From positions 1,054,001-1,118,000 of the forward strand of contig NZ_JPNB01000002.1 of assembly GCF_000732725.1 (NCBI RefSeq): a stretch of 64,000 bases of DNA, written 5' to 3'. The stretch is from Kineothrix alysoides (lineage in GTDB: Bacteria > Bacillota > Clostridia > Lachnospirales > Lachnospiraceae). Below, in pieces: positions 1 to 8,299 of this stretch (positions within the stretch are counted from its first letter, which is position 1; every line of letters starts with the position of its first letter). The position numbers and the translations under genes are program-made. Below the pieces are notes generated by a model. It was not told where the DNA came from. It worked only from the letters and a program-made list of their open reading frames with translations, and did no database searches.

Positions 1-443
1 AGAGTCTCCGTAAGAACAGGCGAATGCTTCTCGAAATTACGGGCTTCCATCCACCAATCGTTGATAGTTATATTAGAAAAACCAGAACCTGCGTAAATAA
101 TGGAATAAGTAATTCCAAGAATAATAGTAAGCGCCTCTATTTTCCTGCTGCTGATCGAAAGCTCAGGAGAGGGGTTTTTTAAAAATAAAGCGACCATATT
201 TATTGCGGTCAGTAACAAGGGTATTCCAACAAATATCCAAATAAGGGCAAAAACTATAAAATATATGGTTAAGCTATCCCGCTCTAGCCTATGATTCAAT
301 AGTTCTGAAATGAACACAACGACTGCCGGGACAGCCAGAATAGCAAAACTAAGAACCATGCATAAAAGTATCGGATGCTTTTTATAATGAAAAGTAGCTT
401 TTCCAAACACTTCTTTCATGATATTTTTTAACTTTATATCCAT
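1..443 (-). CDS. Membrane protein of unknown function, C-terminus cut by window edge
   Basis: The reading frame is open from an ATG at 443 to the left edge with no stop, giving about 147 residues. An AGGGGAG ribosome-binding site lies about 10 bases upstream. The first 25 residues are basic (lysine and histidine rich), followed by three hydrophobic stretches at roughly residues 27-45, 58-80 and 103-120, so it is an integral membrane protein. I do not recognise the family. Its neighbour to the right is divergent, and the 288 bp between them carry a Fur-type palindrome that could also influence this gene. The C-terminus lies outside the window, so length and function cannot be judged. Confidence 0.7.
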   Translation of the reverse strand, partial: MDIKLKNIMKEVFGKATFHYKKHPILLCMVLSFAILAVPAVVVFISELLNHRLERDSLTIYFIVFALIWIFVGIPLLLTAINMVALFLKNPSPELSISSRKIEALTIILGITYSIIYAGSGFSNITINDWWMEARNFEKHSPVLTET

Positions 444-624
444 TGTATTAATTCTCCCCTATTACGTTAAAAGTTCATTAAACTTTTATTACTTTTAAAT
501 ATTACCACATAAAGCGATAAAATGAAAGAAAAGGGGAAATCTTTCGATTGTTTAAAATATGAGAATACTTTATTATAATAATTATATAGTAAGAAAATAA
601 TAATGAAATAAATAAGTTATAAGT

Positions 625-647
625 TTATTGATAAAATTTATCAATAA
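625..647. promoter_or_regulatory. Fur-type operator palindrome upstream of ferrosome-like cluster
   Basis: Two perfect 11-bp arms, TTATTGATAAA and TTTATCAATAA, flank a single central A. The core TGATAAA-A-TTTATCA has the 7-1-7 layout of Fur-family boxes (consensus TGATAAT-N-ATTATCA) with one difference per arm. It lies about 85 bp before the first small ORF and upstream of a TATAAT -10 element. This fits iron-responsive repression of the P-type ATPase cluster. The regulator identity is inferred; PerR or Zur operators look alike. Confidence 0.7.
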
Positions 648-657
648 TAGGAAATTA

Positions 658-687
658 TTAGCAATCGACAATCGGCCCAGTTATAAT
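658..687 (+). promoter_or_regulatory. Candidate promoter of the ferrosome-like cluster
   Basis: A perfect -10 element TATAAT at 682-687 is preceded after 18 bp by a weak -35, TTAGCA, at 658-663. It follows the Fur-type palindrome directly, so a bound repressor would sit just upstream of the -35. The -35 is poor, so the exact promoter is uncertain. Confidence 0.4.
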
Positions 688-731
688 ATAATGACACCGA
701 TCATTTGTTATTATACTAAGGAGGAAGAGAA

Positions 732-812
732 ATGAAGCACCATAAATATTGGGCGTGGGCGATGGTATTCTGCCTCATAATGACAATATACACCGGACAT
801 AAACACAAATAA
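732..812 (+). CDS. 26-residue basic/hydrophobic peptide, first gene of the cluster
   Basis: ATG at 732 follows a strong AAGGAGGAAG site at 718-727 with ideal spacing, and the frame closes at TAA 810-812. The peptide has a histidine/lysine start (MKHHK), a hydrophobic core from about residue 7 to 20 with two tryptophans, and a histidine/lysine tail (HKHK). It looks like a single-span membrane micropeptide. It is 24 bp upstream of the next gene and almost certainly cotranscribed with it. No family is recognised, but a tiny membrane peptide at the head of a Fur-controlled P1B-ATPase cluster suggests an accessory role in that system. Confidence 0.6.
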   Translation: MKHHKYWAWAMVFCLIMTIYTGHKHK

Positions 813-836
813 TTACGAAAGAGGAGGTATTTAAAA

Positions 837-1106
837 ATGCTCGAATGTTTAAAAAAAATTGATGCGAAAAAAACGGGACTTTTTGCGGCGGGAGTTTTAT
901 TCGGAACCGCCGGAATTAAAATACTCTCAAGCAAGGATGCGAAGAAAGTATATACAAACTGTACGGCTGCAGTTTTGCGGGCAAAGGAATGCGTGATGCA
1001 GACAGTCACTACTGTTCAGGAGAATGCTGAAGATATTTTAGCTGAAGCAAAACAGATAAATGAAGACAGAACGTCCGGGGAAGAAATTGCCGACGGCGAA
1101 GAATAA
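837..1106 (+). CDS. Small FezA-like protein (resembles DUF6110), partner of P-type ATPase
   Basis: This 89-residue protein has an AGAGGAGG ribosome-binding site before ATG 837. The N-terminus is basic (residues 6-13), followed by a short glycine/alanine-rich hydrophobic segment at about residues 14-30. A lysine-rich link leads to an amphipathic, possibly coiled-coil tail that ends acidic. It resembles the DUF6110 family found beside heavy-metal P-type ATPases. In Clostridioides difficile and Desulfovibrio, ferrosome loci pair a small membrane protein (FezA) with a P1B6-ATPase (FezB). Size, hydrophobic segment and position match FezA, but identity is inferred from context. Confidence 0.65.
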   Translation: MLECLKKIDAKKTGLFAAGVLFGTAGIKILSSKDAKKVYTNCTAAVLRAKECVMQTVTTVQENAEDILAEAKQINEDRTSGEEIADGEE

Positions 1107-1145
1107 ACCTAAGGGCTGCGACGGAATTACAAAAGCAGATAAACG

Positions 1146-1193
1146 GTTACTATTTACAGTGTTGCTATAAACCGTAACAATGTGAATAGTAAC
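1146..1193 (+). other. Stem-loop in the leader between the small gene and the ATPase
   Basis: GTTACTATTTAC (1146-1157) can pair with GTGAATAGTAAC (1182-1193), a 12-bp stem with one G-U pair. Inside it, ACGGTT (1143-1148) can alternatively pair with AACCGT (1170-1175), so two exclusive folds are possible just before an intrinsic terminator. This may be an RNA switch or the remains of a dispersed repeat carrying GTTACTATTC. Confidence 0.45.
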
Positions 1194-1198
1194 AGAAA

Positions 1199-1228
1199 AC
1201 GCCTACAGAACTTCTGTAGGTGTTTTTT
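1199..1228 (+). terminator. Intrinsic terminator/attenuator inside the cluster
   Basis: CCTACAGA (1202-1209) pairs with TCTGTAGG (1213-1220), extended by three outer pairs, and a six-T run follows. It lies 15 bp before the ATPase start codon and within the presumed operon. It should therefore reduce or gate read-through into the ATPase gene. Confidence 0.75.
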
Positions 1229-1242
1229 GAAAGGAGAACACA

Positions 1243-3318
1243 TTGAGGTTTATAATTGAACATGAGATAAAAGGCCGTATGCGCATCCATGCCGGCAGCA
1301 ATAAAATGACATATGAACAGGCAGATACCCTGCTATATTATCTGCATAATTTAAAAAATGTCATTTATGCCAAGGTATATGACAGAACCGGCGGCGCGGC
1401 TATTTCCTATGTAGGCTCCAGAGATGATATGATAAGGGCACTTAAGGATTTCCATTATGAAAAGGTGGTGGTTCCTCCAAGCGTTTTGGAAAATTCAGGA
1501 AGAGAGTTGAATACCAAATATCAAGAAAAACTGATAAATAAAGTACTCTTCCATTATGGAAGAAAACTGTTTCTTCCCTATCCTCTCAGGGTGTGCTATA
1601 CCGGAATAAAATCTATAAAATACATATATGAGGGCATAAAATCTCTTTCCAAAGGAAAAGTCGAGGTATCCGTTCTGGATGCTACAGCTATCGGAGTATC
1701 TGTCTTGCGCAGCGACATAGAAACCGCTGGTTCGATTATGTTTCTCTTGGGTATCGGCGAGCTTTTAGAAGAATGGACTCACAAAAAATCGGTAGGGGAC
1801 CTCGCCAGAAGTATGGCACTTAATATCGATAAGGTCTGGCTCGTTAGAAATAGCCAGGAAATATTGGTTCCATCCACAGAAATCGAAGCGGAGGATAAGG
1901 TTCTGGTCCATATGGGAAATGTGGTTCCTTTTGACGGAGAGGTGTTTGCGGGAGAAGCGATGGTAAATCAGGCTTCCCTTACCGGAGAATCCGTACCGGT
2001 AAGGAAATGCAAAGACAGCTATGTATATGCGGGTACCGTGATAGAAGAAGGCGGGCTTACCATTACGGTAAAAGAGACGAAGAACACTACCAAGTTCCAG
2101 AAAATTGTAACAATGATTGAAGAATCGGAAAAATTAAAATCTGCTTTGGAAAGCAAAGCTGCCCATCTGGCGGATAAGCTGGTACCTTATACTCTTGGAG
2201 GAACTGCCCTTACCTATCTTTTGACAAGAAATGTGACGAAAGCGCTGGCAATATTAATGGTAGACTTTTCCTGTGCCCTAAAGCTTTGTATGCCGATATC
2301 CGTTCTGTCAGCCATCCGTGAGGCCAGCCTTTACAATATCACCGTAAAAGGCGGTAAATATCTGGAGGCTATAGCGGATGCAGATACCATCGTCTTCGAT
2401 AAGACCGGTACCCTTACCAAGGCCCAGCCCACTGTTATCAATGTGGTTTCTTTTAATGGAGATTCTCCCGACGAGCTGCTTCGGATGGCTGCCTGCATGG
2501 AAGAGCACTTTCCTCATTCCATGGCTAAAGCCGTAGTAAACGCTGCCAGGGAAAGGAATCTGGAGCATGAAGAAATGCACTCTAAGGTAGATTATATTGT
2601 CGCACACGGTATTTCTACTTTTATAGGCGATAAAAAGGCGATTATCGGCAGCCACCACTTCGTGTTCGAGGATGAGAGCTGCGAACTTCCTCAGGGTACG
2701 GAGGAGAAGTTCCGTAATTTGCCCGAAGAACAATCTCACCTATACCTTGCCATAGACAACAAGCTGGCAGGAGTCATCTGCATAGAAGATCCTCTCAGAG
2801 AAGAAGCCGAGGGAATCATCAACTCCTTGAAAAAAGCCGGAATAAACAAGATAGTCATGATGACTGGCGATAACGAACGCACTGCTGCCTCTATCGCAAA
2901 GATGGTGGGTGTAGATGAATACTATTCAGAGGTACTTCCCGAAGACAAGGCGAAATATATTGAAAAAGAAAAAGCTGAGGGAAAAAAGGTGATTATGGTA
3001 GGGGACGGCATTAACGATTCTCCCGCCCTATCTGCCGCCGACGTAGGAATAGCTATCAGCGACGGAGCTGAAATTGCCAGAGAAATCGCAGATATCATTA
3101 TTGGCGAAGACAACCTCTTCGGAGTGGTTACCTTGAAGCTGCTTAGTGACAGCCTGATGAAACGCATCAGCAAGAACTATCGCTTCATTGTCGGCTTTAA
3201 CTCCGGATTGATCGCTCTGGGAGCCGGAGGCGTCCTGCAGCCCGCAACCTCTGCGCTGCTGCACAACACCTCCACGCTGGCCGTGAGCGTAAGGAGCATG
3301 AGTAATTTACTGGAATAA
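1243..3318 (+). CDS. P1B-type metal ATPase, FezB-like (ferrosome ATPase)
   Basis: This 691-residue ATPase starts with TTG at 1243, six bases after AAGGAG. Residues 1-75 form an HMA-like domain that lacks CxxC and instead carries a basic GRMR motif near residue 11. The actuator loop has TGES (247-250). The phosphorylation motif DKTGTLT has its aspartate at 386, and a GDGINDSP hinge follows. In the ion-binding helix the usual CPx is replaced by S-C-A-L-K (343-347), and CMP follows at 349-351. A cysteine-free HMA domain and an altered CPx site fit the P1B6/FezB group that loads iron into ferrosomes. Fur-box control of the cluster and the small membrane partner upstream support this. A transporter for another transition metal is the alternative. 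Confidence 0.8.
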   Translation: MRFIIEHEIKGRMRIHAGSNKMTYEQADTLLYYLHNLKNVIYAKVYDRTGGAAISYVGSRDDMIRALKDFHYEKVVVPPSVLENSGRELNTKYQEKLINKVLFHYGRKLFLPYPLRVCYTGIKSIKYIYEGIKSLSKGKVEVSVLDATAIGVSVLRSDIETAGSIMFLLGIGELLEEWTHKKSVGDLARSMALNIDKVWLVRNSQEILVPSTEIEAEDKVLVHMGNVVPFDGEVFAGEAMVNQASLTGESVPVRKCKDSYVYAGTVIEEGGLTITVKETKNTTKFQKIVTMIEESEKLKSALESKAAHLADKLVPYTLGGTALTYLLTRNVTKALAILMVDFSCALKLCMPISVLSAIREASLYNITVKGGKYLEAIADADTIVFDKTGTLTKAQPTVINVVSFNGDSPDELLRMAACMEEHFPHSMAKAVVNAARERNLEHEEMHSKVDYIVAHGISTFIGDKKAIIGSHHFVFEDESCELPQGTEEKFRNLPEEQSHLYLAIDNKLAGVICIEDPLREEAEGIINSLKKAGINKIVMMTGDNERTAASIAKMVGVDEYYSEVLPEDKAKYIEKEKAEGKKVIMVGDGINDSPALSAADVGIAISDGAEIAREIADIIIGEDNLFGVVTLKLLSDSLMKRISKNYRFIVGFNSGLIALGAGGVLQPATSALLHNTSTLAVSVRSMSNLLE

Positions 3319-3319
3319 A

Positions 3320-4507
3320 TTAAAGCGCCCCGGCAAATTGTTTGCCGAATTCCACACAAGAGGCAAGGCCCTCCTCATCCGGAACCCAAAGCAGACGCAG
3401 GCCGTCATTGACGACTTCAAAGCCTCCTTCACCGAGGGCCTTCGTCAATTGCTTCACCGACTCGCCGCTCCAGCCGTAGCTTCCAAAAGCTGCGGCTTTT
3501 TTGTTTTTTAATTTAAGGCCCTTCATCATCTCGAGAATGCCGCCCATAGAAAAGAGCAATCCGTTGTTAATAGTAGAGGAGCCTGCAAGAATGGCTTTGG
3601 AGCGAAATACCTCTGTAATAATATCGTTCTTGTCCTCCTTCGCAGCATTCATCAGCTTGACCGTTATCGAGGAATCGGCGTGACGGATTCCCTCCGCTAT
3701 GGCTTCCGCCATTTTACGGGTGGAATTCCACATAGTATCATAAACTAATGTAACCTGATTTTCCTGATAGTTATCCGCCCACTTTAAATAGCTCTCTATG
3801 ATCTGAGCCGGGTTATCCTTCCAGATTACTCCATGGCTGGTGCAGATCATATCTACCGGAAGGTTAAGAGCCAGAACCTCTTTGATTTTCTTCATAACGA
3901 GAGGACTGAAGGGCGTAAGGATATTCGCATAATATTTCAATGCCTCCGCAAAAAGCTCCGCTTCATCCACAGCATCGTTATAGAGAGACTCTGTTGCATA
4001 ATGCTGTCCAAAGGCATCGTTGCTGAAAAGGATATTCTCCCCTGTCATATAGGTCATCATGCTGTCCGGCCAATGAAGCATGGGAGCCTCCACGAAAACC
4101 AGCTTGCTTTCACCAATATCCAGGGAATCTCCGGTCTTAACAGTAACAAAATTCCATTCCTGATGATAATGACCCTTTATTATTTTCACACCGTTCGCCG
4201 TACAATAAATGGGAGTATCCGGAATCTCTCTCATCAATTCGGGCAATGCGCCGCTATGATCGATTTCATTGTGGTTCATAATAATATAGTCGATTTTCTT
4301 TAAATCGATTTCCTGCTTTAGCCTGGTTACGAACTCTTTGTCATAGGGCTGCCATACCGTGTCGATCAGCACTGTTTTTTGATCTCTGATTAAATAAGAA
4401 TTGTAGGAAGAGCCTCTGTGGGTGGAATACTCATCCCCATGAAACTTCACAAGCTCCCAGTCCGTTTTTCCTACCCAGCTAACTTTATCGGTTAATTTCT
4501 TTCCCAT
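3320..4507 (-). CDS. Flavodiiron protein (FprA-type A flavoprotein), O2/NO reductase
   Basis: The protein has 395 residues, the normal length for a two-domain flavodiiron protein. The N-terminal metallo-beta-lactamase-like domain carries the diiron ligands H79-x-E81-x-D83-H84, H145, D164 and H225. The C-terminal flavodoxin domain begins near residue 253 with the FMN-binding Y-D-T-M-W-N-S-T loop. The enzyme reduces oxygen (and often NO) to harmless products in anaerobes, using rubredoxin-derived electrons; no fused rubredoxin is present. The gene converges on the ATPase gene with one base between the stop codons. Its placement beside an iron-storage cluster fits a stress and iron neighbourhood. 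Confidence 0.93.
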   Translation of the reverse strand: MGKKLTDKVSWVGKTDWELVKFHGDEYSTHRGSSYNSYLIRDQKTVLIDTVWQPYDKEFVTRLKQEIDLKKIDYIIMNHNEIDHSGALPELMREIPDTPIYCTANGVKIIKGHYHQEWNFVTVKTGDSLDIGESKLVFVEAPMLHWPDSMMTYMTGENILFSNDAFGQHYATESLYNDAVDEAELFAEALKYYANILTPFSPLVMKKIKEVLALNLPVDMICTSHGVIWKDNPAQIIESYLKWADNYQENQVTLVYDTMWNSTRKMAEAIAEGIRHADSSITVKLMNAAKEDKNDIITEVFRSKAILAGSSTINNGLLFSMGGILEMMKGLKLKNKKAAAFGSYGWSGESVKQLTKALGEGGFEVVNDGLRLLWVPDEEGLASCVEFGKQFAGAL

Positions 4508-4657
4508 AAAATACCTCCTTTTTTCTTTCCTTTTTATACTTTCCGTTTTTCTTATTATTTAATCATACCTGAAATCCTTGGCAGGTACAAGTTCTATCAG
4601 ATAATATCGGGTTTAAAATTCCTTTTTTAAAAATAGGAAATGGTTAAAATAGCTTAC

Positions 4658-4686
4658 TTGTAAACAACAAATATAAAAAGTATAAT
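4658..4686 (+). promoter_or_regulatory. Sigma-A-type promoter of the AraC-VOC operon
   Basis: TTGTAA (4658-4663), a 17-bp spacer and a perfect TATAAT (4681-4686) face the AraC-type gene. The start codon is about 95 bp downstream. Confidence 0.7.
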
Positions 4687-4779
4687 ATATTTGGAAATAT
4701 CCACATCTAACTATGTAAAAACGAATACCGACTTACTGAGACATCTATGACTTTATCAAACAAGAAAGGAGAGTGTACC

Positions 4780-5607
4780 GTGCTTATTCATAGTGATAAC
4801 GCCTTTAATATAAGCCCGCCACACATACTGCTCAATGAGTATGTCTTTTTCTATAATGTAGTTTTCCCAACCCCAGGTATGTTCGTAGCGAATTATACTC
4901 TTATGCCGGACGCTTGCGGTACATTATCTCTCACTTTTAATGGAAGAAATATTCAGGCCGAATTATGGGGGGCTTCTGTAACTCCTACCTTGCTTGGAAC
5001 CGAGCCTAACAAATATCATGTTATGCTGCTAATACAGCTTTCACCCTATGGCCTGTACCAAATAACGCATTGTCATCAGGGCGAATTAGCAGATAAACGT
5101 TTATTGCTGGAAAATGTTGATAAGAGGCTTTTCACTTCTCTTTGCCAAGCTTTTGAGACTGCCGACAATATATCGGGACTATTCAGTATGTGCGATAAGA
5201 TTTTATATAGCCGCATGGAGCATTGCATTGTTTCTGAAGCCCTACTCTCTGCAACAAGAAAAATTTCGGATAACCAGGGTCAAATACTTGTCTCTGAACT
5301 TGCCAAAAAGGTTGGCTATAGTGAGCGGCAATTGAATCGCTTATTCCTGATGCAAATAGGTATGAATGTCAAAAGCTATACCCGCCTTGTTCGTTTTAAC
5401 TATGTGTTAAGTAATATACAAAAATCGCCTTACTTCTTCTCGGAATTATCACAACAAGCCGGATATTTTGATCAACCCCATTTTGACAAGGATTTCAAAG
5501 CGATTAGTGGTGTTACTCCTCAGAATTATTTGAAAACTATGTCGGATTTCTACTATGATGCTTCAGAAGTATCCCCTATGCTATCATTAAGGAGGGATAG
5601 CATATGA
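4780..5607 (+). CDS. AraC-family transcriptional regulator
   Basis: The C-terminal third has two helix-turn-helix motifs typical of AraC proteins: an ISELAKKVGYSERQLNRLF-like first helix pair and a second one around GYFDQPHFDKDFKAISGVTP. The N-terminal 130 residues form a sensing domain that I cannot assign. I place the start at GTG 4780, because AAAGGAGAG lies six bases upstream. An in-frame ATG at 4747 has no ribosome-binding site. That gives 275 residues. The last codons overlap the start of the VOC gene by four bases (ATGA), so the two are translationally coupled and the regulator probably controls a response that involves its partner. Confidence 0.85.
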   Translation: MLIHSDNAFNISPPHILLNEYVFFYNVVFPTPGMFVANYTLMPDACGTLSLTFNGRNIQAELWGASVTPTLLGTEPNKYHVMLLIQLSPYGLYQITHCHQGELADKRLLLENVDKRLFTSLCQAFETADNISGLFSMCDKILYSRMEHCIVSEALLSATRKISDNQGQILVSELAKKVGYSERQLNRLFLMQIGMNVKSYTRLVRFNYVLSNIQKSPYFFSELSQQAGYFDQPHFDKDFKAISGVTPQNYLKTMSDFYYDASEVSPMLSLRRDSI

Positions 5608-6062
5608 AATATCAAGGTTGTTTATTAGCGGTTAAGGATATGACCGCATCAAAAAATTTTTATGAAAAGGTGCTTCACCAGAAGATTCTTATGGACATTG
5701 GTCTACACGTCACCTTTGAGGGATTTTCTCTACAGCAGGGGTATGCCGAGTTGATTGGCATTCCGGCAGACAGCGTCCGGGAACAATCACATAATTTTCA
5801 AGTCTATTTTCAAGTAGAGGATTTGAATACAGTGTACACTGAACTAAAACAGATACCTGGTTTGTTATGGGTACATGAGATAACGGAATATCCGTGGGGA
5901 CAGTGTGCCATTCGGATTTATGACCCGGACAAGCATATTGTAGAAATTGCGGAGGATATGGATGTGGTTATCAAGCGCTTCATTGGACAGGGTATGTCGG
6001 TTGAGGAAGTTGCCGAGCGCACCATGTTTCCTCTTGAGATCGTGAAACAATATGCGGGCTGA
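5604..6062 (+). CDS. VOC (glyoxalase/bleomycin-resistance) family protein
   Basis: The 152-residue protein starts at an ATG that overlaps the AraC stop, behind a strong AAGGAGGG site. Residues 1-118 have the vicinal-oxygen-chelate pattern: an opening MKYQG-LLAVKDM strand, a mid-domain FQVYFQVEDL, and a closing IYDPDKHIVEIAED motif that typically supplies a metal-ligand glutamate. The last 30 residues form a short helical tail resembling a small HTH (SVEEVAERTMFPLEIVK). Members isomerise, cleave or bind small molecules; the substrate is unknown. It is coupled to the AraC gene and followed by a terminator. Confidence 0.85.
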   Translation: MKYQGCLLAVKDMTASKNFYEKVLHQKILMDIGLHVTFEGFSLQQGYAELIGIPADSVREQSHNFQVYFQVEDLNTVYTELKQIPGLLWVHEITEYPWGQCAIRIYDPDKHIVEIAEDMDVVIKRFIGQGMSVEEVAERTMFPLEIVKQYAG

Positions 6063-6085
6063 TTTCACCCTTAAAAAATACCCCG

Positions 6086-6121
6086 AACAGCGGTTTTGGC
6101 TTTATTGAAACCGCTGTTTTT
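6086..6121 (+). terminator. Terminator of the AraC-VOC operon
   Basis: AACAGCGGTTT (6086-6096) pairs perfectly with AAACCGCTGTT (6108-6118), and the T run extends to 6121. It lies 24 bp after the VOC stop codon. Confidence 0.88.
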
Positions 6122-6238
6122 AGGTTCATCCATATGTATGGCAGCATTATTAGACTTTTTATCTTGGTTCTCTATCTTATCTCCCGGCTGTTCTGCCTAG
6201 CCTGCGCTTGCTCCAGTGATTAAAAGATAGCCTACAGA

Positions 6239-7099
6239 CTAAAATAATAACATAATTGTTCCGGATATAACGAATAACAAACCGGCAAAGGCTTTTCTCG
6301 AGAGTTTTTCTTTAAGAAATAAATAGGAAAATGCAATTGTAACCACAATACTCAGTTTATCAATGGGTACAACCACACTGGTCTTTCCTTCCTGAAGAGC
6401 ACGATAATAGCAAAGCCAGGAGAGGCCGGTTGCAAGACCGGAAAGTGCAATAAATATCCAGCTTTTCTTATCGATATTCTTTATGAGAACATGCTTTTTT
6501 TGAAACAAAACGATTCCCCAAGCGATAACCAATACGACAATTGTGCGTATCGCTGTTCCTAGATTTGATTCGATTCCCTGTATCCCAATTTTCCCAAGAA
6601 TAGAGGTCAATGCAGCAAAAATAGCTGACAGAACGGCATAGAACAGCCATGATCTGTTCTCGGTGCCGGTAGTATCAGATTCTTTCCGTTGTATCATGAG
6701 ATAAGTCCCGGCAGCAAGTAATATAATACCGCACCACATCCAAACGGTCGGTACTTCCCCTAAAATTATGAAAGCAAGAAAGATGGTCAATATCGTACTG
6801 CTCTTATCAACGGGCGTCACTTTATTGACAGTTCCAAGCTGTAATGCTTTGAAATAGCACAGCCATGATGCCCCGGTAGCTGCACCTGATAGAATTAAGA
6901 ATATAAGACTATAAGTAGAAATAGTATCAATGGTATACTGTGAACCCACAACAAAAACCATCATCCACGAAAACAAAAGAACAATAACTGTCCGTAAAGC
7001 AGTTGCCAAATTAGAATCAGTATTTTTAACACCAATTTTCGCCAAAACAGACGTCATGCCCGCAAACAATGCCGAGCCGAAAGCATACAAAAGCCACAT
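6239..7099 (-). CDS. EamA/DMT-superfamily transporter
   Basis: The 286 residues form ten predicted membrane spans arranged as two homologous five-helix halves. Each half begins with a similar phrase (FAGMTSVLAKIGV near residue 12 and FAALTSILGKIGI near residue 165) and contains a matching G-A/L-A-T-G-x-SWLCY motif. This internal duplication is the hallmark of EamA drug/metabolite exporters. The substrate cannot be told. A strong terminator and a tRNA gene lie directly upstream on the same strand, so it probably has its own promoter. Confidence 0.88.
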   Translation of the reverse strand: MWLLYAFGSALFAGMTSVLAKIGVKNTDSNLATALRTVIVLLFSWMMVFVVGSQYTIDTISTYSLIFLILSGAATGASWLCYFKALQLGTVNKVTPVDKSSTILTIFLAFIILGEVPTVWMWCGIILLAAGTYLMIQRKESDTTGTENRSWLFYAVLSAIFAALTSILGKIGIQGIESNLGTAIRTIVVLVIAWGIVLFQKKHVLIKNIDKKSWIFIALSGLATGLSWLCYYRALQEGKTSVVVPIDKLSIVVTIAFSYLFLKEKLSRKAFAGLLFVISGTIMLLF

Positions 7100-7135
7100 T
7101 GATATCCCCCCTTAAATCAAATGTCTTGATTATAC

Positions 7136-7180
7136 AATTAAAAAGAGAAGTATTGAAAAGCTCATTGCTTTCAATACTTC
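7136..7180 (-). terminator. Terminator after tRNA-Arg
   Basis: On the minus strand a perfect 12-bp stem (arms at 7147-7158 and 7169-7180, GAAGTATTGAAA and its complement) is followed by a TCTTTTT tract. It begins five bases after the tRNA 3' end and separates it from the EamA gene. Confidence 0.88.
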
Positions 7181-7184
7181 CCAG

Positions 7185-7257
7185 CGTTCCCGAGACGATT
7201 TGAACGTCCGACCCCTCGCTTAGGAGGCGAGTGCTCTATCCCCTGAGCTACGAGAAC
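7185..7257 (-). tRNA. tRNA-Arg (anticodon CCU)
   Basis: The minus strand gives a 73-nt cloverleaf. The acceptor stem pairs GTTCTCG with CGGGAAC, the D-loop contains AGGGGATA, the anticodon stem CTCGC/GCGAG holds a CTCCTAA loop, and the T-loop is GTTCAAATC. The loop places CCT at positions 34-36, so it reads AGG arginine codons. CCA is not encoded. A promoter lies upstream and a strong terminator downstream. Confidence 0.96.
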
Positions 7258-7287
7258 ATTTTATGGAAAAGGGACTGTTACCGAATT

Positions 7288-7316
7288 ATTCTACCACAAG
7301 AATCCAACTCTGGCAA
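7288..7316 (-). promoter_or_regulatory. Promoter of tRNA-Arg
   Basis: Read on the minus strand, TTGCCA (7316-7311), a 17-bp spacer and TAGAAT (7293-7288) form a good sigma-A-type promoter. It lies about 30 bp upstream of the tRNA 5' end. Confidence 0.75.
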
Positions 7317-7351
7317 CCTTCCCTTTTCTAAATTTTTCTCTTAAATTATTA

Positions 7352-8242
7352 CTATTCAGGAAAATTAATAAATCCCTGCATCCATATATTTCCTTTGAAC
7401 CTTCTCCCTACCTGAGGATCACCGTACAAATCCTCGGTATTGATGCAGATGTCGAACTGCAAATCGTTACAGCTCACAGTCATCTGATGGATTTCCTCGC
7501 CGGTCATTTTATTGGTCACCTTATGACATTCTATTATCTCTCCCAGAATCGAGTACTGGTCGCATTCCACGCCGTAGGGCATAAAATAAGTGTCTACGAG
7601 GCTGAAAACGTCCTCTTTTTGAATTCTCTTGGAGATAGTAGTGTAGGTATCCATATCCTCTAACGTCAGGCTTTCAATAGCGTCCTCATCTCCCTTTCTT
7701 GCAGCAGCAATCAAAGAATTACGATTATTGGATGCCTTTTGAATGATTTTTTTGTCTTTTTCATTTTTTATAATCGGCATCATAACTTTTCCTTGAAGGG
7801 AAAGGCCCGACAGAGTAAGTGTCGTTCCCCTTATCGGAAGGCTGTTGTTATTTTGTGCCTTCACGTATGGAATCATATTCTGCAAATAGAAAATAAGCGA
7901 AACCCCGATTTTAATATCGTCGCATACCCCTGCATAAGATTCCGTACCGGCATGGCGTTCCACGGATACATCTTCCTCCGAAGTAATACCGGTTCCTCTC
8001 AAATACGGATAATAATAATCGTATGAGTATCTCTCTTCCCTATCAAATTCACCGCAGACTGCGATTCCCATATTTTCAGCAAAATCTTTGCGGAATTCTG
8101 CTATGATCGTATCTTCACCATTAGATGTATAAGCACGCTCATTTGTATTTACAATAATATCGGTTAAAAGATTTTGCAGTTCTTTTCTATCCTTCAATTT
8201 ACTAAAACCGATTGCCCTTAAATATTTATGCAAAGATTTCAC
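7352..8242 (-). CDS. DUF3881-like protein of unknown function
   Basis: The 296-residue soluble protein has no signal peptide or membrane segment. It opens with a basic helix (MKSLHKYLRAIGFSKLK) and is rich in acidic and tyrosine residues in the middle. It resembles the DUF3881 family, which I associate with Lachnospiraceae and which is of unknown function. The region around residues 225-285 (ILGEIIECHKVTNKMTGEEI onward) looks like a compact beta domain. It lies downstream of serS on the same strand with a 57-bp gap and may belong to that transcript. Confidence 0.65.
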   Translation of the reverse strand: MKSLHKYLRAIGFSKLKDRKELQNLLTDIIVNTNERAYTSNGEDTIIAEFRKDFAENMGIAVCGEFDREERYSYDYYYPYLRGTGITSEEDVSVERHAGTESYAGVCDDIKIGVSLIFYLQNMIPYVKAQNNNSLPIRGTTLTLSGLSLQGKVMMPIIKNEKDKKIIQKASNNRNSLIAAARKGDEDAIESLTLEDMDTYTTISKRIQKEDVFSLVDTYFMPYGVECDQYSILGEIIECHKVTNKMTGEEIHQMTVSCNDLQFDICINTEDLYGDPQVGRRFKGNIWMQGFINFPE

Positions 8243-8299
8243 CTCTTTTCAAAATTACAAATTGCATTGGGGCAAGGACATAAAAATTATTTTTGTACA

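Noticed and set aside
691-706. AATGA...TCATT inverted repeat as a second Fur box
   Set aside because: Arms are only five bases with a six-base spacer and do not fit the 7-1-7 layout; too weak to call.
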